Source: Spirochaetota bacterium (GTDB taxonomy: Bacteria > Spirochaetota > Spirochaetia > Treponematales > UBA12059). Taken from it: a DNA stretch of 64,000 nt. The stretch covers positions 124,001 through 188,000 of the forward strand of contig JAKLDN010000009.1 of assembly GCA_022703505.1 (NCBI GenBank), in the 5' to 3' direction. Both the position numbers and the translations under genes were made by a program. Shown piece by piece: positions 24,882 through 33,949 of this stretch. Every line of letters starts with the position of its first letter. The first letter of the stretch is position 1. The notes under the pieces are model-generated. The model searched no databases and was not told the DNA's origin. It worked only from the letters and a program-made list of their open reading frames with translations.

Positions 24882-26948
24882 TTAAAGCTCCCTGATCCCG
24901 CCTTCACGACCCTTCGGCCGGCCGCGGCCGGAAGCCTTGGCCTTCGGAGCGGCCTTCTTCCTGCCGGTATCCACGACGCCCTTGGAAGGGCGGCCGCGGG
25001 TCCGGGCCGGAGCGGCCTTGACCGTGACGGGCGCGGGCGCGGGGGCCTCGAGGGCCGGGGCGGAATCCGCGTTCAGCATGGAAAGGTAATCGTTGGCCGG
25101 ATGGGCATGGGGATCCTCCACCGGGCCGAAGCTCTGGGCGATGTCCTCCCGGACCGTGGACCGGCGGCGGCTGAAGGCCGCGAAGGCCGCGTCCTGGAAG
25201 CCCTTGGAAACGCCGTGGAGGAACTCGTTGAGCACGTTGGCCATGCCGTCCAGGGTGGCCTTCTTGCGCTTGATGGAGCAGATGTCGACGTCCAGCAGGA
25301 TGCCCGGCTGGATGTGGTAGGGATTGATCATGTAGTCGAAGCGGAAGAACTCCTTCTCCAGGAAGGCCAGACGCTCCTCCATGACCCGGCGCTCGATCGG
25401 GTACTGGTAGGAGTACATGGTCTTGAGCTTGTCCTTCATCATGATCAGCTTGGACCGGAGCTTGTCCTTCTCGAAGAGGTAGGTCCGGTTCATCTTCTCG
25501 ACGTCGGTCTCCGCGGGCTTCACGAAGGCGATCTCGTCCCAGACCTTCGCGATGTCCTCGTACGAGGGCTCGCCCTTCTGGTCCTTGATCTTCCTCTTGA
25601 TCTTGCGGCGGTAGATCTTGGCCAGGTCGTCGAAATCCGTGATGCGCTTGAGGAACTTGTTGTCCACGTACCGCATCTCCAGGACATCCCAGATGTGCTC
25701 GATCTCGGTCTCGAAGCTCTTCACCTGGACGTCGTAGGCCTTGCGCTCCTCCAGGAGCTGGGCGTTGTCGTAGTACTGCAGGCGGATCTTGTAGCGCTCG
25801 TCGGGCAGGTGGGCGTAGTCGGTATCCTCGTACTCCCGGATGATGAGCTCCCGGGCGTTCTTGAGGTTCTCGATGTACTGATAGCCCATCTTGGAGGTAT
25901 CCAGGATGGAGGTCAGGGAGTTGACGGCGGTGTTGAAGCCGCGGTTCCGGATGTTCTCGATATCCACGATCTTTTTGAGGTTTTCGCGGATATTGAGCTG
26001 GTCGAAGGTGGTGGGATCGATTTCGGCCCGGAGGTTGTTGATCCGGTCCATCAGGTCCTTGGCTATGATGGTGTAGCGCTTGGACTTGGGATTGTCGACG
26101 TCGTCGTCCGTGTATTCCTTCACCTTCTTCATCTTCTCGAAGATGATCTCGGTGTCGGTGATCTCTTCCTTCCCTTCCTCGACGAGCTGGTCCTTGAGCT
26201 TGTCGATTTCCTTGTCGATCTGGTCCAGGATGTGCTTGGCGATCAGGTCCTTGATGAGGTACTCGACCGTCACCTGGTAGTGGAAGATCGGGGAGATGAG
26301 CTCGGAGTCCAGGATGTTGACGGAAAGCTTGACGTCCGCCACGGTCTTGGGCTTGTAGATGTTGTCCTTGAAGGAGCACTTCACCACGGAATAGGCGTTC
26401 TCGCCCCGGATGAAGGCGCCCACGTCGGTCTTCTGGCGCAGGAGGGAGTTGGTCAGGTTCTCCAGCTCGTTCACGCCGCGCTGGATGTGGCCCTGCAGGT
26501 GGCCGTACATGTTGACGATGGACTTCTCGACCTCGCCGGTATTGAACTTGTCCGCTCCGCCCACCTGGTCCAGGAGTTCCGCGATCTCCTTGGGGGTGTA
26601 CCGGGCCAGGGACTTCATCTCTTCCTTGTCGATGAAGTTCCGGACCTTCTTCACCATCTCGTCTTCCGTGGTGACGATATAGCGGTTGAACATGTTCTGG
26701 TAGTTCTGGTTGAAGTAGTTGTACAGCTTCTCCTTGACCCCGCCCATCACGTCCAGGCGCTCCAGGACCTCCTTGGGAAGCCGGGCGCGGAGGTGGTGCA
26801 TGACCTTGTTGGTCTCTTCCTCGAGGAGCTGGTTTACTTCCTTCTGCTGATCCCGGCCTTCCTGGGCCAGGGAGTTCCTGGATCCGACGGCGCTGGGCTT
26901 CTCGGGATGGAATACGTTCGGGCTTTTCGGCAGATCTATGGCACCCAT
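24882..26948 (-). CDS. cfpA: Cytoplasmic filament protein A (CfpA)
   Basis: Structural protein of the ribbon-like cytoplasmic filaments that run along the cell beneath the flagella in treponemes. Length (688) and acidic, Lys/Glu-rich, long-helix composition fit CfpA (about 680 residues), and the gene order ppdK-hypothetical-cfpA-VWA-pallilysin matches T. pallidum TP0746-TP0751. The middle (residues about 220-560) is strongly helical (for example [21 protein letters not shown]). No signal peptide. The last 70 residues are an Ala/Pro/Lys-rich disordered tail with two RGRP motifs ([18 protein letters not shown]). AAGGAG precedes the ATG. The identity rests on family resemblance and synteny, not on a database search. 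Confidence 0.85.
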   Translation of the reverse strand: MGAIDLPKSPNVFHPEKPSAVGSRNSLAQEGRDQQKEVNQLLEEETNKVMHHLRARLPKEVLERLDVMGGVKEKLYNYFNQNYQNMFNRYIVTTEDEMVKKVRNFIDKEEMKSLARYTPKEIAELLDQVGGADKFNTGEVEKSIVNMYGHLQGHIQRGVNELENLTNSLLRQKTDVGAFIRGENAYSVVKCSFKDNIYKPKTVADVKLSVNILDSELISPIFHYQVTVEYLIKDLIAKHILDQIDKEIDKLKDQLVEEGKEEITDTEIIFEKMKKVKEYTDDDVDNPKSKRYTIIAKDLMDRINNLRAEIDPTTFDQLNIRENLKKIVDIENIRNRGFNTAVNSLTSILDTSKMGYQYIENLKNARELIIREYEDTDYAHLPDERYKIRLQYYDNAQLLEERKAYDVQVKSFETEIEHIWDVLEMRYVDNKFLKRITDFDDLAKIYRRKIKRKIKDQKGEPSYEDIAKVWDEIAFVKPAETDVEKMNRTYLFEKDKLRSKLIMMKDKLKTMYSYQYPIERRVMEERLAFLEKEFFRFDYMINPYHIQPGILLDVDICSIKRKKATLDGMANVLNEFLHGVSKGFQDAAFAAFSRRRSTVREDIAQSFGPVEDPHAHPANDYLSMLNADSAPALEAPAPAPVTVKAAPARTRGRPSKGVVDTGRKKAAPKAKASGRGRPKGREGGIREL

Positions 26949-26961
26949 GTCTAACTCCTTT

Positions 26962-27060
26962 ATGCGGTGAATTCCGTTCTTACAACATAGTAGCCGATGA
27001 TGGAAAAATGTAAAGCGGGATGGGGAAAAAAGTGTCCATCCCGATCGAATTTATATGGTA
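26962..27060. promoter_or_regulatory. AT-rich divergent regulatory region with cfpA promoter and inverted repeat
   Basis: On the minus strand TTTACA and TACTAT (16-nt spacer, about 27014-26987) form a good promoter for cfpA. A CGGGATG...CATCCCG inverted repeat with an A-rich 14-nt loop lies at about 27017-27045, just upstream of the -35. The whole gap (26949-27183) is far more AT-rich than its surroundings. On the plus strand TAGAAT near 27059 is a possible -10 for the VWA operon. Confidence 0.5.
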
Positions 27061-27183
27061 GAATCGCACTGGGTCGCCGGAGGGGTGGAAACGTGCCATT
27101 TTTTCCGTCGGACCTTGCATTTTCACCGGGTATCTCGGATGCTGATAGGAGCATTTATACAAGCCGTACGATTGGACAATCCG

Positions 27184-28059
27184 ATGAAACGATGTCGTCT
27201 GGCCCTGGTTTTAGCCTTGTTCGCCGCAGCGGCCGCGTTCCCGGGGGATGAGCGGACGCTTCCGGTGGATTTCATCTTCCTCGTGGACCGTTCCCTGTCC
27301 ATGAAACCGGTCCTGGAGGAGGTCAAGCGGTACCTGGCGGGGGATGTCATAGGCCCCCTGGTGGTGCCCGGGGATTCCGTGACCCTCCTTGCCTTTTACG
27401 GCAAGGTGGAGCGGATTTGGCAGGGACGGATCGGGGTCGAGGCGGACAAGGCAGACCTGATCCGCTCGCTTCACCGGCTTGCCCCGGACGGCCGCTACAC
27501 GGACATCGGCCGAGCGCTGGACTTCCTGGACCCCGTATTGACGGAACTGGACGCCGCGGATCGCCTGAAGTACATCCTGCTCCTCACGGACGAGCGGCAG
27601 GAAGCCCCGCCGGATTCCCGATACCAATCAGGGGACTACACGATCGCCCACCGCTATCTGACCTACGTCAACCGCCGGGATTTCGGGCCTTTCCGGGCCA
27701 TTACCATAGGTTTAGGGCTGGATGACCGTATCGCCGCGACCGCGGAGTCCCTGGCCTCCTTCCTCCGGAACCCTCCGGAGCGGACGGACCGGCCCCTTCC
27801 CGGTTCGCCGGAGTCCGGAGCCGCGGGTTCCGGACCCGGGCAAGGCGCCGCGGCCCCCGGTTCCGGGGCGGATCCCGACGCCTCCGGGGCTCCGGGCGCC
27901 GGTCCGGACGCCCGGAACGCCGCTTCGGCGGGCGGTATCCCCTGGATCCTGGCCGGACTGGGTGCCGGGGTTGCCGCGCTGGCGATCCTCGTTCTGGTCG
28001 TGCGGGCGCGGGCGGGCAAGGAAGAACGCAAGAAAAAGCCCGAGGAACCGGGGGCATGA
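27184..28059 (+). CDS. Membrane-anchored von Willebrand factor A protein (TP0750-like)
   Basis: Signal peptide MKRCRLALVLALFAAAAAFPG, then a VWA domain starting at DFIFLVDRSLSMK, which contains the DxSxS part of the MIDAS metal site. The threonine motif (YTDIGRALDFL) and an acidic LLTDERQ motif follow, so metal binding looks intact. Residues from about 200 form a Pro/Gly/Ala-rich linker. A C-terminal membrane helix (GIPWILAGLGAGVAALAILVLVV) and a basic tail follow. The location, between cfpA and a pallilysin-type gene, corresponds to T. pallidum TP0750, a VWA protein reported to work with pallilysin. The upstream start is uncertain; 27184 gives the best signal peptide. It overlaps the DHH gene (ATGA). 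Confidence 0.8.
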   Translation: MKRCRLALVLALFAAAAAFPGDERTLPVDFIFLVDRSLSMKPVLEEVKRYLAGDVIGPLVVPGDSVTLLAFYGKVERIWQGRIGVEADKADLIRSLHRLAPDGRYTDIGRALDFLDPVLTELDAADRLKYILLLTDERQEAPPDSRYQSGDYTIAHRYLTYVNRRDFGPFRAITIGLGLDDRIAATAESLASFLRNPPERTDRPLPGSPESGAAGSGPGQGAAAPGSGADPDASGAPGAGPDARNAASAGGIPWILAGLGAGVAALAILVLVVRARAGKEERKKKPEEPGA

Positions 28060-29033
28060 AGCTCGACGACCTGGCCTCCCTGCTTCGGACGGGGGATTCC
28101 TACATCCTGACGTCCCACGAATCCCCCGACGGGGACGGGCTGGGCGCGATGTACGCCCTCTGCAGGGCCCTGGAAAAACTCGGCAAGAAGGCCGCGGCCC
28201 TGCTCTCGGAACCCCTGCCCCCGAAATACAGGTTCCTGGACGAGCGGGGAGTGTTCCGGGTGGCCGAGACGCCTCCTGCGGCGGACCTGGACCCGGCTTC
28301 CAGCCTACTTCTTATCCTGGACACGAACGACGCGCATTACGCCGGCCGCATCGCGGATACCCTCCTGGACGTCGTCCGCGGCCACGTCCTGATCGACCAC
28401 CACGAATCCCGGGGCCTGGACTCCTCGGGGCACTTCCTGGACTCCGACGCATCCTCCACCTGCGAGATCACCTTCGGGCTGATCCGCAAGCTTGGGGTTT
28501 CCCTGGACCCGGACATGGCCGTGGCCCTGTTCACGGGCATCGTGTACGATACCGGTTCCTTCGGCTATCCCAAGACCGGAGAGAACACCTTCGCCTGCGC
28601 CCTGGAACTGGTCCGGGCCGGGGTGAAGCCCTATTCGGTGCACAACCTGCTGTACGAAAGCTCCTCCGTCGCCTCCCTGCTCCTGCGCAAGCTGGTCCTT
28701 TCGACCCTGGAGCTCCATGCGGACAACCGAATCGCCGTCCAGATCATGCGGGCAGTCCATCTGGACGACTCCGGGGCGGTCTACGAGGACTCCGAGGACC
28801 TGATCAACGTCCCCCTCCGGAGCGAGACCGTCCAGGTTTCCGTGTTCTTCAAGGAGAACAAGACCGGAATCCTGCGGTGTTCCCTGCGATCCAAGGGATC
28901 CGTGAACGTGGCCCACATAGCCCAGGGCTTCGGGGGAGGCGGCCACCGCACCGCCGCGGGGTTCAAATGCTCCCTTCCCCTTGAACAGGCCCGGAAATCC
29001 GTGCTAGACAAGCTTCAGGATGCTCTTCCCTAG
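28056..29033 (+). CDS. DHH-family phosphoesterase (NrnA-like)
   Basis: Cytoplasmic manganese-dependent phosphodiesterase of the RecJ/NrnA superfamily, likely degrading nano-RNA, pAp or a cyclic-dinucleotide product such as pApA. The motifs are all present: SHESPDGDGLGAM (motif I), LDTNDAHYAGR (II), the DHH signature VLIDHHESRG (III), DTGSFGYPKTGE (IV) and the C-terminal DHHA1 motif FGGGGHRTAAGF. At 325 residues it is normal for the family. It starts inside the stop codon of the VWA gene and is followed after 15 nt by the pallilysin-type gene, so one mRNA is likely. The mixture of an RNA-turnover enzyme with two envelope proteins is odd. Confidence 0.9.
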   Translation: MKLDDLASLLRTGDSYILTSHESPDGDGLGAMYALCRALEKLGKKAAALLSEPLPPKYRFLDERGVFRVAETPPAADLDPASSLLLILDTNDAHYAGRIADTLLDVVRGHVLIDHHESRGLDSSGHFLDSDASSTCEITFGLIRKLGVSLDPDMAVALFTGIVYDTGSFGYPKTGENTFACALELVRAGVKPYSVHNLLYESSSVASLLLRKLVLSTLELHADNRIAVQIMRAVHLDDSGAVYEDSEDLINVPLRSETVQVSVFFKENKTGILRCSLRSKGSVNVAHIAQGFGGGGHRTAAGFKCSLPLEQARKSVLDKLQDALP

Positions 29034-29048
29034 GAAACCGAAGGCCGG

Positions 29049-30575
29049 ATGAAGCGAGCCACCCAGATACTCTTCCTTCTCTGTTCGATAGCCGCGGCGG
29101 GGTATATCGTCTTCCTGGCCGTCGACGCCCGGAGCAGCCGATCCCAGCGGGACGACAAGCCGATGCTCGCCCGGAGCGTGGCCGCGGAGCCCCGCACCGA
29201 GGAGGGAGGGGCCGAAGGCGCTTCGGAGGAGCGGGCCCGGACGGTCAGCGAGATCCCGACAGCCTCCAACGAGATCCTGTTGGACGTCTATTCCTTCAAC
29301 CTGGATTCCGACCAGGAGGACGAGCAGATCCTGGTGGTCCGACGCACCGACGATCCCTCGGGCCTGCTCCGGCTGATCGTCGCGGACTATCTGCCCGGCG
29401 GCCGTTCCTGGGTACGGGCCTGGGAGGGTTCCACCGCGGTCACCAAGGTTAGGACCCTCCAGATCCTCGTCAAGGACGTGGTGGGGGACCACATCCCCAA
29501 CATCATCGCCGTGGGCATGAACGACCGGGGAGAGCAGGCCGTCTCGATCTTCTGGCGGACCCCGCCCTCCCGGGAATACCGATCCCCCCTCTTCTACACC
29601 AAGATCTGCGAGGTTTCCGGGGATTCCGTGACCATCGAGGAAACGGAGCGTCCGGAAAGCTACAAGCTCGGACAGACGAACGCGGAAACCTGGCCCGTCA
29701 CGGTCCACCACCGGGATCCGGAATCCGAGAATTTCCTGGACCAAATCCGGGAAACCTGGGAATGGAACTTCACCCGGAAAGCCTACGAGCGGGTCCTGGT
29801 GGAGCGGATCCCGGGCGCCCAGATCGAACGACAGCTGGTCACCCGGATCCTGGACGGCACCGTGGAGACCTTCCAGCGGTACCTGGAGGGCATCTGGTAC
29901 CGGGCTTCCGCGGATCCCCGGGCTCCGGGTTCCCAGTTCGTCATCTTCGACCCCCGGGAGAAGACCCTCTCGTTCTTCAGCGACAATGTGATGGAACCCT
30001 ACCAGTGGGAGGACAGCCACCCCACCCGCTACGGGATCTTCATCGGAAGCCGGAGCTCCGCGGTCAAGACCCTGCGTCGGCTGATCGACGTGGAGCTCAC
30101 GGGCCATGAAGCCGTTTCCCTCAGGATTTTCCAGGACATCCGCCTCAAGGCGGACGTGACGGAGCAATGGAACGGGACCTACCGGAAGATGAATTCCGAG
30201 CTGGCCTCCTCCTTCCGCAAGGTGACCCCCGTAACCCAGCCCCGCTCCGCCCCCCTTTCGGGTAGGTACCGGGGCCTGGACGGCTCCACCCTGTCCTTCG
30301 ACCCGCCCCGGTTCACGGCAGCCCGGGACGGCCGCTCCGAGGCCGGGGGGTTCTCGGTCTTCACCCTCAAGGGCGCGGAAATCCTGGAGATGAAGTACCT
30401 GACCGAGACGGGCGTCGTCGGCAAGAGAGTCTCCTACCGGGTAGACCGATCCCAGCGGAAGGAGAACGGGGAAACCGTGGAGATCCTGAACCTGACACCC
30501 GTGCGGGTGGCCATCGACGGGATCGAATTCGTGGAAGGGTCCCCCCTGATCCTCGAGCGCCTTCCGAATCCCTGA
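29049..30575 (+). CDS. Pallilysin-type envelope protein (TP0751-like)
   Basis: 508 residues. An N-terminal hydrophobic segment (TQILFLLCSIAAAGYIVFLAV) acts as a signal anchor, or as a lipoprotein signal if the Cys is used. A charged spacer and a large beta-rich extracytoplasmic region follow. The C-terminal 110 or so residues (SGRYRGLDGSTLSF to SPLILERL) look like the small beta-barrel found in pallilysin-related adhesins. In T. pallidum, TP0751 binds host matrix and lies in the same neighbourhood. I see no HEXXH zinc motif, so protease activity is not supported. The family assignment rests mainly on gene order and general form. An AAGG just before the ATG supports the start. Confidence 0.6.
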   Translation: MKRATQILFLLCSIAAAGYIVFLAVDARSSRSQRDDKPMLARSVAAEPRTEEGGAEGASEERARTVSEIPTASNEILLDVYSFNLDSDQEDEQILVVRRTDDPSGLLRLIVADYLPGGRSWVRAWEGSTAVTKVRTLQILVKDVVGDHIPNIIAVGMNDRGEQAVSIFWRTPPSREYRSPLFYTKICEVSGDSVTIEETERPESYKLGQTNAETWPVTVHHRDPESENFLDQIRETWEWNFTRKAYERVLVERIPGAQIERQLVTRILDGTVETFQRYLEGIWYRASADPRAPGSQFVIFDPREKTLSFFSDNVMEPYQWEDSHPTRYGIFIGSRSSAVKTLRRLIDVELTGHEAVSLRIFQDIRLKADVTEQWNGTYRKMNSELASSFRKVTPVTQPRSAPLSGRYRGLDGSTLSFDPPRFTAARDGRSEAGGFSVFTLKGAEILEMKYLTETGVVGKRVSYRVDRSQRKENGETVEILNLTPVRVAIDGIEFVEGSPLILERLPNP

Positions 30576-30577
30576 AC

Positions 30578-31744
30578 TTAGAAGACCGGATACGCCTCGT
30601 AGCCCGCGTCCTTCAGACGCAGGAGGGTCGCCTGGGAATCCGCTCCCGCGGGCACCAGGACGACCCAGAGGGGCTTGCCTCCCCGCTCCCTCCGCTCGAC
30701 GACCGCGGCGAAACCCTTGCCCGAAAGTTCCTTGACCAGGGCGTCGGCGTTCCGTTCCTCGGAGAACGCTCCCGTCTGGAACGACGCGATCCGGGACGAA
30801 TCCGAGTGCCGGACGGCGGCCGGGCCGGGGTCGGACGCGGCGGCGGGGGATGAAGCCGGAGCGGGGGGCAAGACCTTAGCGGGAGCCGATCCCGTCGCCG
30901 CGGGCGGGGCCGCGGCGGGACTGCCCGGGGCCGGAGCCTCGGAAGGCCGGGCTCCGCCGCCCGCGGGGGTCAGGAGCCAATGGGAGGCAGGGGGAACGGC
31001 TCCGCTCTCGACCATGACGGCTTCCGGAGTGCCGGGGAATTCCCTGCGGATCCGCGCGGCGGCCTCTCCCCGGGAGGGCCCCTCCGAGGCGGCCCACAGG
31101 AGGGTCAGGGCGGACAGCAAGGTTTCGCGGTCCGGGGGCGAGGCTGCGGCCCGGGCGGCCAGGGTTCGGGCCTCCGCGGCGGATCCTTCGATCAACCGCG
31201 CCCAGCCCTCCAGGACGGTGGAACGGGTCCGGACCGCCGCCTCCGGCGAGGCGGCCCCCAGGACCCGGAGGATGGACAGGGCCTTCTCCGTCTCCCCCGC
31301 GGCCAGCCAGGCCCGGGCCGCCCACAAGAGGCTTTCCGTATCCCGCTGCCCGGGGGCCGCGAAGGCGGCCTCCTCGTACCGGGCCGCCGCTTCCTCCCAG
31401 CGGCCCGCGAGCTCCAGGACCGCGGCCCAACGCAGGAACAGGGCCCGGCGCTCCGGCCCCTCCTTCACCTTGGGCAGGAACTCCTCCAGCAGGGCCAGAA
31501 GCTCGGTAAGCCCGGAGGCCCGGTCGGCGGCCGCGGCGAGGCGCGCGGGAAAATCCTGGAGGGATGTCTGGCCGGCGAGCTCGGCGCGGAGCGAGCCGGG
31601 CTGCTGCGCGACCGCCCCGGGCACCGCATGGAAGGCAGCGGCCAGGGCGAGGATGAGGGCGGCGGCGGAAGGAACCACGGGGCCCCGGCGACGCCCCTGG
31701 ACGGCTCGATCCGAATATACCCGGGCAACCGCGTCCGGGATCAC
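30578..31744 (-). CDS. Secreted TPR protein with C-terminal SPOR domain
   Basis: 388 residues. The N-terminal signal segment is VVPSAAALILALAAAFHAVPGAVAQ (about residues 22-46). TPR-like helices follow (ALFLRWAAVLELAGRWEEAAARYEEA, SLLWAARAWLAAGETEKAL), then a Pro/Ala-rich linker (about 255-310). The C-terminal SPOR domain (SFQTGAFSEERNADALVKEL to AGYEAYPVF) binds denuded septal peptidoglycan, so a role in envelope or cell division is likely. The start is GTG at 31744, overlapping the lapA-like stop (GTGA); the longer frame upstream is not used. Its stop is 2 nt from the convergent pallilysin-type gene. Confidence 0.8.
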   Translation of the reverse strand: MIPDAVARVYSDRAVQGRRRGPVVPSAAALILALAAAFHAVPGAVAQQPGSLRAELAGQTSLQDFPARLAAAADRASGLTELLALLEEFLPKVKEGPERRALFLRWAAVLELAGRWEEAAARYEEAAFAAPGQRDTESLLWAARAWLAAGETEKALSILRVLGAASPEAAVRTRSTVLEGWARLIEGSAAEARTLAARAAASPPDRETLLSALTLLWAASEGPSRGEAAARIRREFPGTPEAVMVESGAVPPASHWLLTPAGGGARPSEAPAPGSPAAAPPAATGSAPAKVLPPAPASSPAAASDPGPAAVRHSDSSRIASFQTGAFSEERNADALVKELSGKGFAAVVERRERGGKPLWVVLVPAGADSQATLLRLKDAGYEAYPVF

Positions 31745-32046
31745 GGAACCCCCGCGCCTCCGTCCGGGAACCGTTCGTCCCGGGGAGCCTCCCCGCCCGC
31801 GGTACCGGCCTTGCCCCTGCGCCCCCGCGGGGTCTTGGGTACGACCGAGCGGTTCCGTCGGCGCAGGGCGAAGGGAAGGGCGGCGACCAGACCCAGGGCG
31901 AAGGAGGAGAGGATGGTGACCACCACCGGGACATCCTCCAAGGTATGGAAGACGAAGGAGACATTGCATCGGTTCTCGATGTTGAATCCGATGAAGACCA
32001 CGAGAAGGACGATGACTACGGCCAGGAAAAAGAGGCGGAAGGGCAT
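31741..32046 (-). CDS. LapA-domain inner-membrane protein
   Basis: 101 residues with two membrane helices, FFLAVVIVLLVVFIGFNIEN (about 5-24) and VPVVVTILSSFALGLVAALPFAL (about 39-61), the layout of LapA/DUF1049 proteins, which act in envelope and lipopolysaccharide homeostasis in proteobacteria. An Arg/Lys/Gly-rich cytoplasmic tail follows. It starts within the miaB stop (TGATG) and its own stop overlaps the SPOR gene, so miaB, lapA and the SPOR gene form a tightly coupled operon. Confidence 0.75.
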   Translation of the reverse strand: MPFRLFFLAVVIVLLVVFIGFNIENRCNVSFVFHTLEDVPVVVTILSSFALGLVAALPFALRRRNRSVVPKTPRGRRGKAGTAGGEAPRDERFPDGGAGVP

Positions 32047-33368
32047 CAGGGTACCTCCTTGGCGCGGAACGTGTTCCCCTGGATAGATTCTAGCAGAACC
32101 CGGGCGAAGGTGCCCACCCTTTCGGGACTGCCCGGGAACACGACCATCATGTCCCCCGCGGACCGTCCGAGTAGCTCGGTCCTGCGCTTGCGGGACACGG
32201 ACTCCACCAGGACTTCCGTGACGGAACCCAGGCGCTCCTCCATCCGGGACCGGGTCAGGTCCTTCTGCAGGGCGATGACCCGGGCCAGACGGGCCTTCTT
32301 CACCCGGTCCGGGACCCGGTTTTCCATGCGGGCGGCGGGGGTTCCCTCCCGGGGATTGAAGTGGTACATGAAGGAATAGGAGTATCCCACCTTCCGCATC
32401 ACCGTCAGGGTCGCCTCCAGGTCCTCCTCCGTCTCCCCCGGGAACCCTACGAGGATGTCCGTGGACAGACTTATGTCCGGCATCCGGGACCGTATCCGGT
32501 CGACCAGGGCCAGGTAGGAAGCGGCCGTATACCGGCGGTTCATGGCGGCAAGGATGGAATCCGAGCCGTGCTGGAGGCAGAGGTGGATGTGACGGCAGTA
32601 CCGTTCGTCCGCGGTCATGGCGTCCAGGGCCTCGTCGGAGAGGTCCTTAGGGTGGCTGGACAAGAACCGGATCCAGCGGATCCCCCCGCGGCCGCGCTCC
32701 GAGAGCCGGGCGGAGATTCCCCGCAGGAGGCCCGGAAAATCGAGGGCACCGCCCTCCCCGTCCGTCCATTTGTAGGAATTCACGTTCTGCCCCAGGAGGG
32801 TGATCTCCCGGATGCCGGAGTCCTCCAGGCGGTCGATCTCAGCCAGGATCTCCCCGGGCGGCCGGGACACCTCCCGGCCCCGCACGTAGGGAACGATGCA
32901 GTAGCTGCAGAAATTGTCGCAGCCGTGCATGATGGGCACGAAGGCCCGGAAGTCACCGGGGGTCCCGTGATCGGGGGCGAAGGAAAAGGCCGGGATCTCC
33001 GGCACGTCCTCGAGCCGTCCGCCCGAGCCCGCGGCGTCGATGAGGTCCGAAAAGGCCTGTTTCTGGAAGTTGCCGATTACGTAGTCGACGGCGGGCTGGG
33101 CGGTCCGCATCTCCTCCCGGAGGCGCTCCGCCATGCAGCCCGTGACGACCAGGGTGAAGGGACGTGTCCGTTTCCGGGCGGCATGATGGGCTATACGGCC
33201 CCAGGCCCGGTCCTCGGCGGTGATCCGGACGGAGCAGGTGTTGATGAGGACCAGGTCCGACTCGTCCTCCTCCCCCGGAGCCCACCCGCGCTCGCGGAAG
33301 AGGTTCTCCAGGGCGGAGGACTCGGCCTTGTTCATCTGGCAGCCGTAGGTTTCGATGTAGTACTTCAT
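32046..33368 (-). CDS. miaB: tRNA methylthiotransferase MiaB
   Basis: Radical-SAM enzyme that adds a 2-methylthio group to i6A37 in tRNA. The N-terminal domain has the three auxiliary-cluster cysteines (YGCQMN, INTCSVR, VTGCMAE), then the radical-SAM motif CSYCIVPYVRG near residue 145, LGQNVNSY, LSTDILVGFPGETEED and a C-terminal TRAM domain (SRMEERLGSVTEVLVE). MiaB rather than MtaB/RimO is supported by YGCQMN and QNVNSY. At 440 residues it is full length. There is no strong ribosome-binding site at the ATG at 33368. The miaA partner is not in the window. Confidence 0.95.
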   Translation of the reverse strand: MKYYIETYGCQMNKAESSALENLFRERGWAPGEEDESDLVLINTCSVRITAEDRAWGRIAHHAARKRTRPFTLVVTGCMAERLREEMRTAQPAVDYVIGNFQKQAFSDLIDAAGSGGRLEDVPEIPAFSFAPDHGTPGDFRAFVPIMHGCDNFCSYCIVPYVRGREVSRPPGEILAEIDRLEDSGIREITLLGQNVNSYKWTDGEGGALDFPGLLRGISARLSERGRGGIRWIRFLSSHPKDLSDEALDAMTADERYCRHIHLCLQHGSDSILAAMNRRYTAASYLALVDRIRSRMPDISLSTDILVGFPGETEEDLEATLTVMRKVGYSYSFMYHFNPREGTPAARMENRVPDRVKKARLARVIALQKDLTRSRMEERLGSVTEVLVESVSRKRRTELLGRSAGDMMVVFPGSPERVGTFARVLLESIQGNTFRAKEVP

Positions 33369-33405
33369 GGGGAGTCGGGTTTCCTACGGCGGCCGCTCAG
33401 GCCCG

Positions 33406-33762
33406 TCAAGACCGGGACTTGAGTCCCCTCAGGAATTTGTACAGGTTGAAGAGGCCGAAGCCCACCAGGGCCAGACCGCCGACCCCGAACAGGAAGGAGC
33501 TGAGCCCGGGAAGGATCAGGGAGGCCAGACCGGCTCCGCCGGCGGCCATGAGTACGACACCGGTGGTCCGGTCGGTCCGATTCCGGCCGACGAGTCCGAG
33601 GATGCCCAGGACCACGAGAACGCCGCCCAGGGCGGCCCCCACGAAGGGAATGCGCAAAAGTCCGTTCACGACCCACAGGCCCAGACCCGCCCCGGTCGAG
33701 ATGACTCCCCGGGTGCCCTGGTTCCGGAGTTCCGTGGGGTCCGCGGGATACTGATCGCTCAT
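33406..33762 (-). CDS. Small membrane protein, 118 aa
   Basis: Begins MSDQYPADPTELRN with GGAGGAG seven nt upstream. Three or four hydrophobic stretches follow: GLGLWVVNGLLRIPFVGAAL, GGVLVVLGILGLVG, TTGVVLMAAGGAGLASLIL and FLFGVGGLALVGFGLF. The composition is very Gly/Leu/Val-rich. I recognise no family. It lies 38 nt upstream of miaB in the same direction and may be cotranscribed. Confidence 0.65.
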   Translation of the reverse strand: MSDQYPADPTELRNQGTRGVISTGAGLGLWVVNGLLRIPFVGAALGGVLVVLGILGLVGRNRTDRTTGVVLMAAGGAGLASLILPGLSSFLFGVGGLALVGFGLFNLYKFLRGLKSRS

Positions 33763-33844
33763 CTTCTTTCTCCTCCTTCGCCGCCGGCGGACGGCGGCCG
33801 TCACCCCGATGGCGTGGCGTACCGAGGCGTCTTCCGGCTCGACA

Positions 33845-33880
33845 TGAGATTAAGATATCGAAACGGACCGGCGGGGTAAA
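33845..33880 (-). promoter_or_regulatory. Promoter of small membrane protein gene
   Basis: Minus strand TTTACC (33880-33875), 17-nt spacer, TATCTT (33857-33852). A leader of about 84 nt follows, with a GGAGGAG ribosome-binding site, unlike the leaderless genes. Confidence 0.5.
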
Positions 33881-33949
33881 GCCTTCCGGACCCGCGGGGA
33901 CGCAAAAACGCGGGGCTGTCCGATACGTGACCGACCATTGCACACCCCG

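Noticed and set aside
29049..30575. HEXXH zinc-protease motif in the pallilysin-type protein
   Set aside because: The only HE occurrence (GHEAVSL) lacks the second His, so no protease claim is made.
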